A stretch of 64,000 bases of DNA from Gigantopelta aegis (GCF_016097555.1 NC_054708.1:4860293-4924292); one strand, 5' to 3'. Counted from the first letter of the stretch, positions 11,943 through 24,256 are shown. The notes: generated from the sequence alone by a model not told the origin. Made by a program: numbers and translations.

Positions 11943-12197
11943 CAAACTGTAATGCCACCTAATAATAAACATGAATACATGCTTACAGACTGGTCATTAT
12001 TAGCACTTATAGAATGGGATTTATTCAAAACTGTAATGCCACCTAATAATAAACATGAATACATGCTTACAGACTGGTCATTATTAGCACTTATAGAATG
12101 GGATTTATTCAAAACTGTAATGCCACCTAATAATAAACATGAATACATGCTTACAGACTGGTCATTATTAGCACTTATAGAATGGGATTTATTCAAA
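11943..12197. repeat. 84-bp tandem repeat, 3 near-perfect units
   Basis: Unit includes AACTGTAATGCCACCTAATA and TTACAGACTGGTCATTATTA. Being 28 codons long without stops, it leaves open frames on both strands. Intronic (LMF1 intron 2), not coding. Confidence 0.92.
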
Positions 12198-12503
12198 TGA
12201 ACTTTGCCAGTTTGCCATATTCCAAGAAATCCTAAACTGTTGGAAACTAAATACTATAATGGGTTATTGACAATTATCAACATTATATCAAGCATACAAA
12301 TCTTATGCTGGATGAGTAGAGCTTTAATAAAAAATAAAAAAACACATTTAGGAGAGAGAAGGGGTTAGCAAAACAAAATATGTTTTGTACACTGGTGAAA
12401 ATACCTATAATAGTAAAAAGTCCCAAAAATTATTTAATTTATATTATTATATACATATTCCTTATACATATATGTAAGTATAAACAGTTATTTTTCTCCA
12501 CAA

Positions 12504-12654
12504 AGGGAACATTTTGTAATCAAAATCTTGATTATTGATATTTCTAGTCAATTGAAAATTGATTAGCAATTACTGTTTAATGTTTTACAATTGTGTAGCA
12601 ATCTCTGAAACATGCTTAGCGAATCGTGAGGCAATACTGAACAAAATGTTCCCT
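12504..12654. mobile_element. 151-bp MITE, copy 2
   Basis: Same element as 27-177 in the same orientation, with the same AGGGAACATTTTGT inverted ends. It lies 22 bp from the LMF1 exon 2 donor. Confidence 0.75.
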
Positions 12655-12676
12655 GCCGCAGACTCCAGCAACTCAC

Positions 12677-12986
12677 CATCTCTGGCCCACATTGACAATA
12701 GAATGATAAAGCATCCACAGAGAAAGCATGACGATCCAGTTGGCGGAACCACGCACAATAAGACAGCATGACAGACCGAGCCCAGCGTACGCGATGTAGT
12801 CGAGGATCACGTCAAGGTGCTGCTGGTAGTCAAAGAGCCAGATGATGCTGGGCACATAGTTGAAGGTAACCCAGTTGATGCCTTGAGCCCTGTCCTTCAC
12901 ATGGTCAAGATGTTTGTCTGCAGGCAGCAGACCTTTCAGGCCAATAAGCTGCTTGTTTTGATCAAGGGCAACAAGGAAGGCAACAA
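12677..12986 (-). CDS. LMF1: LMF1-like exon 2
   Basis: 310 nt, acceptor TTTCAG, donor GTGAGT, enters in phase 1 and leaves in phase 2. It encodes VAFLVALDQNKQLIGLKGLL, then a lumenal stretch, a membrane segment (LDYIAYAGLGLSCCLIVRG) and SLWMLYHSIVNVGQRW. The last codon TG|G is completed by the 11-nt microexon. A 151-bp MITE (12504-12654) ends only 22 bp beyond the donor. Confidence 0.9.
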
Positions 12987-15377
12987 CTGAAATTAAAAAT
13001 ATGTTGTAGACGTACATGTATGTGTATGTATTACTTCTATCAAATGGTTCATGTATTTTAGTTTGCAAATCTTTATATTGGATTATACAATCATTGTAAT
13101 ACATTTTATGTTATTAAATATGTGGCTGCATATTGGTTTTTTAACAACCTCAGTCCCAACATCCGAAACCTTTAATGAATGAATGTTTACCGATGCCCCA
13201 GCATGAAAAATACATCGGCAATTGGGTGTGAAACTAAGGTAAAGTTCTGTGTACATATAACAAAAGTGATCTGTGACCATGAAGTTGCATAGTATGTATC
13301 CATGGTCAATTCACATAGTATGTAACATTGTAAGATCAAAAGTGGATTTTACTTAAAATTCAAATACAGATCCATTTGGTAATCATTCTAAATTACAATT
13401 AAGGTACAGTACACTTGACTATCAACAATTCCATTTTTATTCACAGTCATGCGGTTTAACCAAAACAACTCAAGTACTAGCAATGATGTTATATAAAAAG
13501 CACAAATGCAAACAAACATCATGTAGAAAAATATTTTTTTATTAGTAAAAATGATAGCTGAATATATTTGTACAAATTTCAAGGGTAATCATGCTAACAA
13601 GTGAGAAATGTTTATCTCCCAATTAAAGTATCGGGTAATTTATGTTGATAAATACTGAATATAAACAGCTATATAAAATAATAAAAGATATTTGATCTAC
13701 ATGGTATGTAGAAAATCTGAAAATTCTGTTGTATGATAATGGTATATCATGCAATATCTACATTGTTGATTTCCCTGGCCCGATTTGCATGTACCCAATG
13801 CACACCATCAGTGGTTGCAAAACAAGGCATCATTACTGCTCATTGCCTTTGTTTTTAAAATATATTTTGTGTTGATTCATGAGCACACTTAGACCCAGTG
13901 ATTTTTCGCAATCGCAGAAAACGGACGGAATTCCAATCATGAAACGGAATTTACATTTGGAAACGGAATTACGATTTTCTGCGAAGTTAAAAAAAATTAA
14001 TACTATTTTACTATTGCAACATGCTGTAAAACTGATGCTTGACCAGTGCGCAATACTATTCAATTGGCAAACGCTAGACTGGATTATGTGCTTCACGGTA
14101 AACCAAATGGTCACATTGGGAACCAACCAAATACTTCGCGAACGTTAGCAAAACGTTTGCTGGCTGAACTTGGGGCTGGTTTACTGCTTAGTCTGTTGTG
14201 CTAGCGCAGATGGGACAGGTTTTTTTCACAGTTTTGCCACCGGTTTATCGCTAACGCATGTCTTGGAAGACAGATTTTTACGCTACACATTAAACCTATG
14301 ACCATTTCGGGAACCACCAGTCAAAATATGTTTGCAAACGTTTACAAAAAGCAGATGGCTGAATGTTGCAATGTTACTTTATTTCCGCTGTGTCATGTGC
14401 ATACTTCAAATTGCAGACAATGTTAGACTGTCAAAGAGATGATAAAATAAATCTTACGTTTTGTGAACCCTAAGCCCCGTTGAATAAAGCAGTGCACTTA
14501 ATTGTTGGACAATCATGCTTTATGTAGTTATTATAATTGTAGCCTTTGCTCCTGATGCGATTTTTCGCTACTAATATGTAGGCTTAGGTTGATTTAATGA
14601 CAAATAGGGACGGATGTCGATGCCAGTATATTTTCGGACCCTTTAATTTTTCACAACTTGTGTTAGTTCAATTGTTAATTACATATTGTTGTCTGAAATG
14701 GAAATGAAACGGAATTTACATAAACATGAAACAGAAAATACATGTAGCATTTGTTTTTTAAACGGAAAACCACTGAGTCATACTTGTTCTATTCTTGGGC
14801 CAACAATCTCACCAACTATATGCATTACAAGTGGACTACATTGCACACTTCTGTGGTAACAGACTCTGGCCCATAGAGCCACCCCCCCCCCCCCCCCCAA
14901 CCCCACCCCGTGTGCCCCCATTACTGAGTGTCTGTAGCTCTCGATAAACCCCCAACTCCTACTCTGTCAGTTCCAACGCCTACTATAGTACTTCGTTTTG
15001 CAACCGCTGACCATGCATAACAATAAAATACAAGTTGTGTTCCAATGATCAATTAAAATTGAGAATTGATTGGTTGGGCTCTTCTATTAATGTGACGACT
15101 GAATCATGATTATAAAAATTCATAATTGATTGTCATAGAAAAATGCTAACTACAATAGTTACTATAATTTAGATGATGGAACTTACATAAATATGCTGGC
15201 TGTAAAGAGTTTGGGTTTGTTTTCATCTTCACGTGAACATAAAGGAAACAGATTATGAATATCATCTACATATTAAAGGTAACATGATCAATTTGTATCC
15301 ATGGTAAAATGACAATACGTGGTTATTCCTAATAATTCAAATCTTTGTTAATTGATTACCATTTTAACGATTATATA
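12987..15377. other. LMF1 intron 1, proximal part
   Basis: 13172-13232 is a minus-strand LINE-tail fragment (GAATGAATG .. CGATGCCCCAGCATGAAAAA). 13898-14778 may be a very degenerate element with CAGTG ends. A C18 run lies at 14882. Otherwise AT-rich and unrecognised. Confidence 0.45.
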
Positions 15378-16914
15378 CTACTCAAAAGAATTTAAGGGTC
15401 AGACGATATTTTCGGCATTATTTTCTGAATGTCAATTATATTAGCTAGACCATAATGTCACGCATGGTATTGTTCCATTTTGACGAAAGTGGGTCTAAGC
15501 AACCCATAAATGAATTAAAATCCACTGTCATTGACACTGTCGACTAGTTCTAATGGCGAAAACATGCTTACATTTGCACGTAAATTAGGGCGAAAGCGAA
15601 AGGTCTGCTAAGTGCCCATAACTTGCTTTTTCACAAAGCGCTTCATTTGCACACTTTGCACATGTATTCCATGTTCCCAATGCTGAATTTCCGTATAATT
15701 GGAGCTTGCGTTCATGTACGGTGCACACTCAAAATTCGACAATGGTACGACTTCAACTGACTATCGAAGATCGAGGAAGGGCTATTGCTTGGCTTCAGGA
15801 TGGCAATACGCAAAAAAATGTTGCTCTGGGACTTGGTGTCCACGTTCGGGAAGACCCCGAAGCACTACAAATAGAGAGGACCGCTACATCACCAATATGG
15901 CTCTACGTCAACGCACAACCACTGCACGCCGATTACGTGACAATCTGCGGTCTGCGACTGGAACTCGAGTGTCTGATCAAACCATACGCAATCGTCTGAG
16001 AGCCAATAATCTACGCTGCCATCGCCAGGCTGTTCGACCACCACTCCTACCACGTCACAGAACGGCCAGACGTCACTGGTGCACGCTTCATCTGCGGTGG
16101 CAACGTGTTCAGTGGGGTTGAGTGATGTTCACTGATGAGTCCAGGTTTAGTCTCCAGTTCAACGACAGTCGGGTTCGTGTCTACAGACGTCCTGGGGAGC
16201 GCTTCGCTGACGTTAACGTTAGACAACGTCACCGGTTCGGTGGTGGCAGCGTCATGGTGTGGGGCGGCATCTCTATCCACCACAGGACCCCCCTCTATGT
16301 GGTGGATGGCAATCTGAATGGAATCCGCTATCTGAATGAGATTATCCGGCCGTTGGTTCTCCCAGGCCTTCAGCAGATTGGCGGCGGGGCAGTTCTGCAG
16401 GATGACAATGCCAGACCCCACCGCGCCAGGGTGGTAACGGACTTTCTCAGACAACAAGGTATTGCCAGGATGGATTGGCCAGCATATTCGCCTGACTTGG
16501 CCTCAATAGAGCACGCCTAGGACGAATTAGGCAGGAGAGTTCGGGATAACCATGCCCCTCCGGCCAACCTTCATGATCTGGGTCAACTTCTTATGGCAGA
16601 GTGGCAGGCCATTCCCCAAGAGTTCTTCAGACGTCTGATCAACAGCATGAGGCAACGATGTGTCGAGTGTATTCGCGCCAGGGGTGGATTCACACACTAT
16701 TAAACGAATGTTCTAATGTGTAAAATCCATGTTTGACAACCTTGAACTTTGACAGCATGTCATGTGACTTTCTTGTATACAGTGACGTTTATTTGTGTTT
16801 TTTTGTAAATATGGAACAATAAATAAAAAAATTGGTGTAGTTTACATCATCAATCTAATACACTCTGAAACTTATTTGGTTATAAATTTTTGACCCTTAA
16901 ATTCTTTTGAGTAG
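15378..16914 (+). mobile_element. Tc1/mariner-type DNA transposon, inactivated
   Basis: 1537 bp bounded by inverted repeats CTACTCAAAAGAATTTAAGG-GTCA and flanked by TA. It carries a Tc1-like transposase reading 15740-16703 with SGRPRSTTNREDRYI, FTDESRF (first catalytic D), QDDNARPH (second D) and WPAYSPDLASIEHA (third motif). Lesions: the start region is in another frame, with the helix-turn-helix part apparently shortened near 15840. There is an in-frame TGA at 16119-16121 and a TAG at 16518-16520 where a Trp codon is expected. Few lesions suggest fairly recent death. It lies in LMF1 intron 1, sense plus. Confidence 0.9.
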
Positions 16915-16996
16915 TATATTTAATCAAAAGTTGATGGGTTGGTGCAAGCAGGTTAATTATTAATAAATGATGTCAGATGATAAAATTCCTAGTGTT

Positions 16997-17868
16997 ATTC
17001 AGTGTATCGGCACATCTAAGCATTCAAAGACCATTTTCTATGTGAACACTGTGAAATACTTAATAAAATGTGTCTCTCACCAATGAAGCAGTGCATAATC
17101 TGACATACACTACATACTGTTTTATGTCTGTAGTAAATAAACGTTTTAAAATTGTGCATAAATGTAGACACCCCTAGCTTGTATCCAAAACGATTTGCAT
17201 GTTCGGTGATTCGGCGCAGTAGATGTGGATCGGTGACCCCGCTATTTATATACAGCCCATAAATGCAACATTATTGTCACAGGAATATTTTAGTACTTTT
17301 TTGTTTTGCCTTGTAGAAAATATTACTATGAAAATGAACGATCACACATGACCCATGTCATGATCAGTTTCAGAATCATTTTCTTGAGTGGCACAGTACT
17401 GCAGATGCATGTATACATGTCCATTGTCATGCATGGCTAAGATGCCTACATGGATTTTTTTCTCAGGTAGATTGTGATCTTATTTTGCCTTTATTTTTTG
17501 TAACAATGTGACAATTTGCATTTGCATTTGCTTGTGTTTTCCTTTTCAGTTTAAATAAAAATAACCCCCCAAAAATGTATAATAATTATACTGTTTACTA
17601 TAATTTAAAAAATGTGGGAAAGGTGTTTTTAGTCTGGTTTTAACATTCTTAATATCAATAAGACTGACCAACTTCGTGTTTATACACACAAAAACAGGTG
17701 AATGATTTATTTTGAAATTATGATCTAATTATTGATATTGATAATTCTAATAATTTTTAATTGCACCCTTATCAATAAATATGTTGATATTTGATTAACC
17801 ATTGAAAAAGGAATTGAACTTTAATTTGTTAAAAACATCAACAACATGACAACTTCCTAAGCATACTT
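16997..17868. mobile_element. TIR element, truncated copy 1
   Basis: Closely similar to 18580-19511 along its length (GTGTATCGGCACATCTAAGC, GATTCGGCGCAGTAGATGT, GCACAGTACTGCAGATGCAT). It lacks the right terminus. Confidence 0.75.
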
Positions 17869-18574
17869 AAGTTTTTACTGGTTTGAGTTAAAAGACCGGT
17901 ACAGATGATAAGTTCTATTGCATCTTTTATTGAAATCTAGTATTCAATATTAATAGGAGTCTAGGTAAATATATATCTTTCTTTTTTTCTCTCTTTGTTT
18001 TTGAAACACGAAGCTTATTTTTTATGTAATATGTGTATCCACTTTCCATCTGCGATCTAAACCTTTATGTTTTCCTTTTTATTATTGGTCTGGATGTACA
18101 TTATTGTATAAGCGTGAATAAATGTGAACTGAAATTGTTATTCTGATGTAACATTTGCATAAATTATTATGTCATTAAATTACGTATTCCAAGATTTGTG
18201 TTTTTGTTATTTTGGAGAGGTTTCAAACCTACCCCAAGAATACATATGTTATCAGAAATAATAGTAACCCTTATATTTTCACTTGAAATTTTCAGAGATG
18301 CAACATTAATAACTGCTTGTAACATCTATAAGCTTACAACGTAACAACGAAAATTTCTCTGTTATTTTTTTGTTTACAAAAGTGGACGTAAACAACATTA
18401 AGATCGTCATGTCGGCCATGTTTGGTCACAGAAGTACAAGGCTACTACGACCTTATTTTGCTTCATTTGATAATATAGTGATGTGTTTTTTTCAATAAGA
18501 GCAACAGTTTTAATGAAACTATGACCATGAGGGGAAAAAAATAACATTTGTTTGGTCTGTGGTACCTACAGTGC

Positions 18575-19563
18575 TGTCCGGTGTATCGGCGCACCTAAGC
18601 TTTCAAGGACCAGTTTCTATGTGAACATTGTGAAATATTTAATAAAATGCGTCTCTCACCAATGAAGAAGTGCATAATCTGAAATACACTACAAACTGTT
18701 TTATGTCTGTAGTAAATAAACATTTTAAAATGGTGCATAAATATAGGCACCCCCTTGTATCCAAAACGATTTGCATGTCCGGTGATTCGGCGCAGTAGAT
18801 GTAGATCGTTGACCCCGCTATTTATAAACCGCCCATGACCTCACTTTTAGCCTATAAACGCTACACTATTGTGCCAGAATTATTTTAGTACTTTTTTGTT
18901 TTGTCTTGTTAAAAATATTACTATGAAAATGAACGATCACATATGACCCCATCTCATGATCAGTTTCGGCATCGTTTTCTTGAGTGGCACAGTACTGCAG
19001 ATGCATACATGTTCATTGTCATGCATGGCTAAGATGCCTACATGGATTTTATTTTTCTCGGGTAGATTGTGCACACACGTGGATCTTATTTCGCTTTTAT
19101 TTTTATAACAATGTGACAATTGTGAAATGGAATGACCGTCAATTAAGGTGTAAAATTTTCGTTTTGTTTGCATTTGCCTGTGTTTTCTTTTTCGGTTTAA
19201 ATAAAAAAATAACCCAACAAAAATAATTACATTTATACTGTTGACTATAATTTTTTAAATGCGGGAAAGGTGTTTTTAGACTGGTTTTAACATTCTTAAT
19301 ATCAATAAGGATGACCTACTTCGCGTTTGTAAACACGAAAACAGGTGAATGATTTATTTTGAAATTATTATATAATTATTGATAATTCTATAAAAAAAAA
19401 TTAACTGCACCCTTAAAAATAAATATGTTGATACTTGATTAACCATTGAAAAAGGAATTGAACTTTAATTCGTTAAAAACTCCGACAACATGACAACTTC
19501 CTAAGCATACTCATGCAAAATACCAAGTGCGCCGAATCACCGGACGCGCCGATACACCGGACA
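18575..19563. mobile_element. TIR element copy 2 (~989 bp), ends intact
   Basis: Begins TGTCCGGTGTATCGGCGC and ends with its exact reverse complement, GCGCCGATACACCGGACA. A second internal GTGATTCGGCGCAGTAG motif recurs near both ends. No transposase recognised, superfamily unassigned. The right end lies 9 bp from the target duplication of the Mutator-like element. Confidence 0.8.
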
Positions 19564-19581
19564 CGGTTGTATGTCAAGGCT

Positions 19582-20535
19582 TAGCCCGAGTACTCTGACT
19601 GTAAGAGAGCTAGACGGACATTTGGACATAAACACGCTCTCATTACAGTCAGAGACCAACCTATGTCTTTTTTTGGCAATTCCTGACTACCAAACGGTAG
19701 GCAACGAGTCCCGCTCTAATACCACAACAATCCTATGTTTGACGTCAAATACCTTTACATCAATAATTTTCGAGTTAAGTGATAAAAAAAAATCCACATA
19801 TTAATCACTAATACACATACTACAGAAAAAAACCCGACAGCACCCACATTCAGCTACGCTTCGTGACACTCCATCGCAACAATTGCAAAGCTCGGCGATC
19901 TATTTCGAGACGTAGACCACGTGATCCCGCCTTGTGCAGCAGTTACAGGGGCCGTCTCATATCAAGCGAAGTTACAACATGGAAGAGTTGGCTAATGCCG
20001 TTTTGGATGAATTTGGATTTCATTACGTCATTAAACCAAAACAATTACACATTACTGATTCCATTTTGAATTTGAAGGATACATTTGGGGTGTTATCGAC
20101 AGGATACGGCAAAAGTATGTGCTACGTACTGCCTCCTCTTATGAGACGACCCCTGTAACTGCTGCACAAGGCGGAATCGCCCAGTGCGCGATCACGTGGT
20201 CTACGTCTCGAAATAGATCGTCGAGCTTTGCAATTGTTGCGACGGAGTGTCACGAAGCGTAGCTGAATGTGGATGCTGTCGGGTTTCTTTCTGTAGTATG
20301 TGTATTAGTGATTAATATGTGGATTTTTTTTTATCACTTAACTCGAAAATGATTGATGTAAAGGTATTTGACGTCAAACATAGGATTGTTGTGGTATTAG
20401 AGCGGGACTCGTTGCCTACCGTTTGGTAGTCAGGAATTGCCAAAAAAAGACATAGGTTGGTCTCTGACTGTAATGAGAGCGTGTTTATGTCCAAATGTCC
20501 GTCTAGCTCTCTTGCAGTCAGAGTACTCGGGCTAG
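19582..20535. mobile_element. Mutator-like foldback element with captured helicase fragment
   Basis: 954 bp, starting TAGCCCGAGTACTCTGACTG and ending with the reverse complement. Long inverted arms at 19582-19961 and 20140-20535 (about 380-396 bp, high identity). It is flanked by a perfect 9-bp direct repeat GTCAAGGCT (19573-19581 and 20536-20544), the length typical of Mutator-like elements. The 178-bp centre is not transposon-like (see the helicase fragment). The small loss of identity between arms suggests a recent insertion. It lies in LMF1 intron 1. Confidence 0.88.
19979..20143 (+). pseudogene. RecQ-like helicase N-terminal fragment inside the element
   Basis: The reading from ATG 19979, MEELANAVLDEFGFHYVIKP, KQLHITDSILNLKDTFGVLS, TGYGKSMCYVLPPL, resembles the start of a RecQ-family helicase: an F-x-x-x-x-x-KPKQ motif followed by Walker A (TGYGKS) and Y-LPPL. 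It ends abruptly at the right arm, so it is a captured fragment, not a working gene. A relation to a transposon-borne helicase is possible. Confidence 0.7.
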
Positions 20536-20625
20536 TCAAGGCTATAAAGTGGTCTTCCTATAAAATACCATACATATATGATATTAACAATGCCAAAGCC
20601 AATGATATTTTTAACAAATTCTTAC

Positions 20626-20857
20626 AATAAATAAATCCTAAATAACGTATTAAAACAACGCGCGTGAGCCAATATGTGCCCGTTTCTATGCTGACTGCAG
20701 ACGATGCAAAAGACCCAGTTTTTGGTGAAGTGTCAGTGAAGTCCTTTCCGTAATTTGTCTCGATGCTGGCGTTGTCATTCTTATTCTGTGCATCTAGTTT
20801 CCTGTGTCGAATCCCATCCTTTTTGGCAACGTTGACATTTCGTTTTTCACTTGTCAT
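20626..20857 (-). CDS. LMF1: LMF1-like exon 1 (start codon)
   Basis: ATG at 20857-20855. The first ~54 residues are polar and lysine-rich (cytosolic tail, MTSEKRNVNVAKKDG start). They are followed by GTYWLTRVVLIRYLGFIY, the first membrane segment of LMF proteins. The exon is 77 codons plus one base, and the donor GTAAGA follows TAT-T (phase 1). Joining to exon 2 regenerates TTT, giving Y-F-V-A-F. The 954-bp Mutator-like element lies only 90 bp downstream of this donor. Confidence 0.88.
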
Positions 20858-21135
20858 AATTATCGTAAGATCACAATTTTAAATCTTTCATAGACAAATT
20901 TAGTTTTAAAAGCCACACTGTGTGTTAGAATTGTTACGCATAGCTCAAACCAACATAATTATAAGTTAACATTTATAATCCAGTCTATTGACGAACGATA
21001 ACTCCGTCGTCGTTTACTTTGTTAGTTCTCAAAACATAAAAATAAAACATTTTAAAAAATTTAAATATTTTTTAAAATAATAATAATAATAATGACTAAA
21101 TAAATACAAATCTAAAAATTACTGTATATATATTT

Positions 21136-21168
<33 letters not shown>

Positions 21169-22202
21169 TAATAATAAAGTTTTATAGGCCAGGTCATTCA
21201 TTAAATGTTATTTTTTGTTTACATATTCCAAATGTTATCACATTTGCACTTTCAGCAACAAACAAATCCCTAGTAAAGTAAACATACATTTGTGTTTGTT
21301 ATTTAATTTACTTTACTTTATATATATAGCTGTTTTTATATGCATATATCTGCTGTTTTACATTGTCACTATAACATCATCACCCAAATTTCAAGTTATA
21401 TTTTTTAATGTTTTGAAAACAGAATACAAAATTATGAAATACACTTGTAGCCTACCATTCTTACACATTAAACATTAGAATTACTAGCAACCAAATAGAG
21501 TAGAATAAACAATGTTTAATAGTTTTTGAAAATATGGGTATGAAAAAAATGTCAATACAACTGTTTATGTCAGTGGTGAATTTCTGATTATGATATATAT
21601 ATATGATACCAAAGTTGACCGTTTTGAACATCACTGGCCACTGCAGTGCTAAAAGGAAGTAAATGGCACCCTAAAAGACGAATTTCTTAAATAATATTAA
21701 TTTTATTCGGATTTATTTAAATCAGTAGGGTATGTTCATTCTCTGTCAGTGGTGTTACCATTTTGAGTCAATGGCAGGTGGAGTTTTATACAAATTAAAT
21801 GATATAACATATAAAACATATTGGGTTTTGATTACTGAACACATAGAAACCATTTGTTAATCACATGGTTGGAAGAGTATATATTTTTATTTTGTCAGTG
21901 GTGTTACTGTCAGTGATTTAACCAAACAAGGTAACACCATAAAATCAGGTAACACCATTGACAAACCATGCAACATCAATAACATTGAAAGGAAATTTTA
22001 ACTTTAAAAAAATATTTCTTGTTAAATGTATAAACAATATTGAAAATGTTTTAACATTTGGCACATTTGTCCACGTATTGAAAAGAAAATGCATAACCAA
22101 TTGATATAGGCCTACAAGTCACTTACTCGATTTTCAAAACTTACTGAATTACTAAAACGTTATTAGTTCTCTACCGGTCCAACCGGTCACATAACTAGAG
22201 GA
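20858..22202. other. Intergenic, LMF1 upstream side
   Basis: AT-rich, with (AAT)n runs at 21077-21092 and 21139-21175 and scattered GTCAGTGGTGTTACC-like short repeats at 21745-21960. No gene or clear promoter motif seen. Confidence 0.5.
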
Positions 22203-22403
22203 CATTAATTTAATAATAATCGGCTAGTGGATGTCAAACATTTGGTAATTTGTTACTTGTTAGATGAAACTAGGCTCTCCACGAGTTCAAAGTATTGGAC
22301 TGGAGTACTCGTGGGGACCCCAGAGGAAACCCATTATATTTTTCCACTGGCAGCAAGTGCTCTTTTATATGCACTTTTCATAGACCGGACAGCACATACC
22401 ATA
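22203..22403 (-). mobile_element. SINE fragment, minus
   Basis: Has CGGCTAGTGGATGTCAAACA, TTTGGTAATT and CTCTTTTATATGCACTTTTC but no tRNA head. It carries an unrelated insertion in the middle. Confidence 0.6.
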
Positions 22404-22560
22404 GCCTGTTTTAATACGTTTGTTTCGGGGTTGTTGTTTTTTTTTCATTTAAACTGTAAGACATTTGAAGCTGATAAATAGCGTTAAGTTACATTTCCCT
22501 AAATTGTTTATGATGTACAGAGTAACAAGACGGACAGACATACTGACTGACTGACTGAAT

Positions 22561-22778
22561 TAATTGATCTTGATAATGACTTATTTTCCCATTTTAAATT
22601 TTATATGTTTTTAAGAAATCTTGATCCATGCAATGTATATTAATAATGTTTGCTGATTGACTGAATTAATTAATTAATTGAGGCAGTAAACATTATTATA
22701 ATACATTGCTCGGATCAAGGTTTCTTAAAAACAAATATAATTTAAAATGTGAAAATTGTCATTATCAAGATCTTGATT
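22561..22778. repeat. Inverted repeat with ~100-bp arms
   Basis: The left arm (TTGATCTTGATAATGAC .. TTTTTAAGAAA-TCTTGATCC) returns inverted as GGATCAAGGTTTCTTAAAAA .. GTCATTATCAAGATC. The right arm leads into a LINE 3' fragment, so this is probably a piece of the same LINE joined in inverse. Confidence 0.65.
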
Positions 22779-23220
22779 GGAAACTTATAAATGCAATGCC
22801 GTTTCGCTGCACAGATAATACACAATTTAGATGGTTTCAATATAAAATTATCCACAAAATATAACCAGATAATATGTTTTATACCATAGGATATATCGAG
22901 TCACCACTTTGTTCTTTCTGTGAACTTGAAATATCAACATTAATTCTTTTAATTGTAGTAAAATTTATCCATTTGGAAAGGGCTAAAAGAATGGATCTAT
23001 AACAAAAACCCAGGCATATTAATACATTTTATAAACGAAAATGACATTTGTGGGGTTTAGAACAAGTAACACTGATCTAATTAATTCAATTATACTATTA
23101 TTGTATTAACGAAGCAGATAATACGTAAAGAGTAATTAGAAATGTTTTATTCCAAGTATGGAATCGATTCAAAAGTAATTTAAAATGTGCTATATTATTA
23201 CAAAAAGTGTAGTCTTTTCC
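22740..23220 (+). mobile_element. Decayed non-LTR retrotransposon 3' fragment
   Basis: A broken reading includes WKLINAMPFRCTDNTQFRWF, QYKIIHKI, then SPLCSFCELE and WKGLKEWIYNK. The FQYKIIHKI..LCSFC pattern is the zinc-binding segment after the reverse transcriptase of LINEs. Several stops are present. Confidence 0.7.
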
Positions 23221-23261
23221 AAGTATGAATGTGATTAATGTGTTAAATTGTGGCAAGTAAA

Positions 23262-23540
23262 CGTTTGTTTGTTTTGTTTAACGACACCATAGAGGCTAAG
23301 AGCACATTGATTAATTAATTATCGGTTATTGGATGTCAAACATTTGAGTATTTCTGACACGTAGTCATTAGAGAAATTCGTTACATTTATTCTAAAGCAG
23401 CAAGGGATGTTTTATATGCAATTTCCCACAGACAGGAAAAGCACATATCACGACCTTTGACCAGTTGTGGTGCACTGGTTAAAACAAGAAAAGACAATCA
23501 GTTAAATGGATCCATTAAGTACGTGGTTCGATTCTCCTCA
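23262..23540 (-). mobile_element. tRNA-SINE copy, minus
   Basis: Tail TTTGTTTAACGACACCAT, then GGTTATTGGATGTCAAACAT, body CAGCAAGGGATGTTTTATAT, head CGTGGTTCGATTC (box B side). Confidence 0.75.
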
Positions 23541-23944
23541 AAGGTTCAAAGGCTATAACTATGAGAAAAATGGGTAAATTGCCCTAAAGGTCAAACATAA
23601 TCTGTAACACAATATCACAAAGCCATACACAAAATTTCAGCTCAATATACCTTTCATTTCAGGCAATGTGTCGAGAAATTACTTTGAAAAGTCAGGCATT
23701 TATTTAGGCAATCTACAGATTGTCTGGGTGAATCAGGCAATTTACAGATCGCCTGATTTTACACATTGCCTGTAACAAATATATATATATAGTCCGGAAA
23801 ACCAATGTTCAATATTTCCTTAGTTCAATATGGGTAATTCGCCTCAAACATAACACTTGCTCTAGCTGTAACAGTACATGATAAAGATATACGCAAAATG
23901 TCAGCTCAGTATATCAAAACTATACGTGAGACTGACTGCCGGGC

Positions 23945-23981
<37 letters not shown>

Positions 23982-24010
23982 TACATACATACATACATAC
24001 ATACATACAT

Positions 24011-24057
<47 letters not shown>

Positions 24058-24072
24058 TACAGACAGACAGGA
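23945..24072. repeat. (GACA)n/(CATA)n microsatellite
   Basis: Tetranucleotide runs GACA, then CATA, then GACA. They create false QTDRQTD open frames. Confidence 0.97.
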
Positions 24073-24079
24073 CACAAAT

Positions 24080-24217
24080 GAAACCTATAGTCCCCTCTGG
24101 TTGGACCAGTAGGAAACTAATAACAGTGTTCTTGCAGACATGATTGTATTTCAAGAGATAACTTCATATATCCTTGTTGACATATGGTTATGTATGAAAA
24201 AAAAGAAGAAAAAAGGT

Positions 24218-24256
<39 letters not shown>

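Larger units (their letters stand above)
307..20857 (-). other. LMF1: LMF1-like gene (partial, 7 exons, 3' end outside window)
   Basis: Gene-level entry. The seven exons join in phase into about 370 codons that read like lipase maturation factor 1, a multi-spanning ER membrane protein. In vertebrates it is needed for folding and export of dimeric lipases such as lipoprotein lipase. Recognisable stretches in order are GTYWLTRVVLIRYLGFIY, FVAFLVALDQNKQLIG, WYSFGWESQLLETGF, RWLIFRIMLGAGLIKIRGD, CWRDLTCMNYHYETQPVPNP, and SGNLSFLNWLTILPSLACFD. Human LMF1 is about 567 aa, so roughly the last third is off the left edge. Every boundary is GT..AG with matching phase. LMF2 is the alternative paralog, but the exon 1-2 junction reads closer to LMF1. 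Family comparison is from memory, with no search run. The gene is head-to-head with TspanC8-A, with 4.1 kb between start codons. Confidence 0.9.

Noticed and set aside
11886-12200. 104-residue repetitive frame MPPNNKHEYMLTDWSLLALI
   Set aside because: Three 84-bp units in an intron, open on both strands. No signs of coding constraint.
13898-14778. hAT-like element with CAGTG ends
   Set aside because: Ends only partly match and no 8-bp target duplication is visible.
23878-24154. QTDRQTDR / VCLSVCLS frames
   Set aside because: Tetranucleotide microsatellite.
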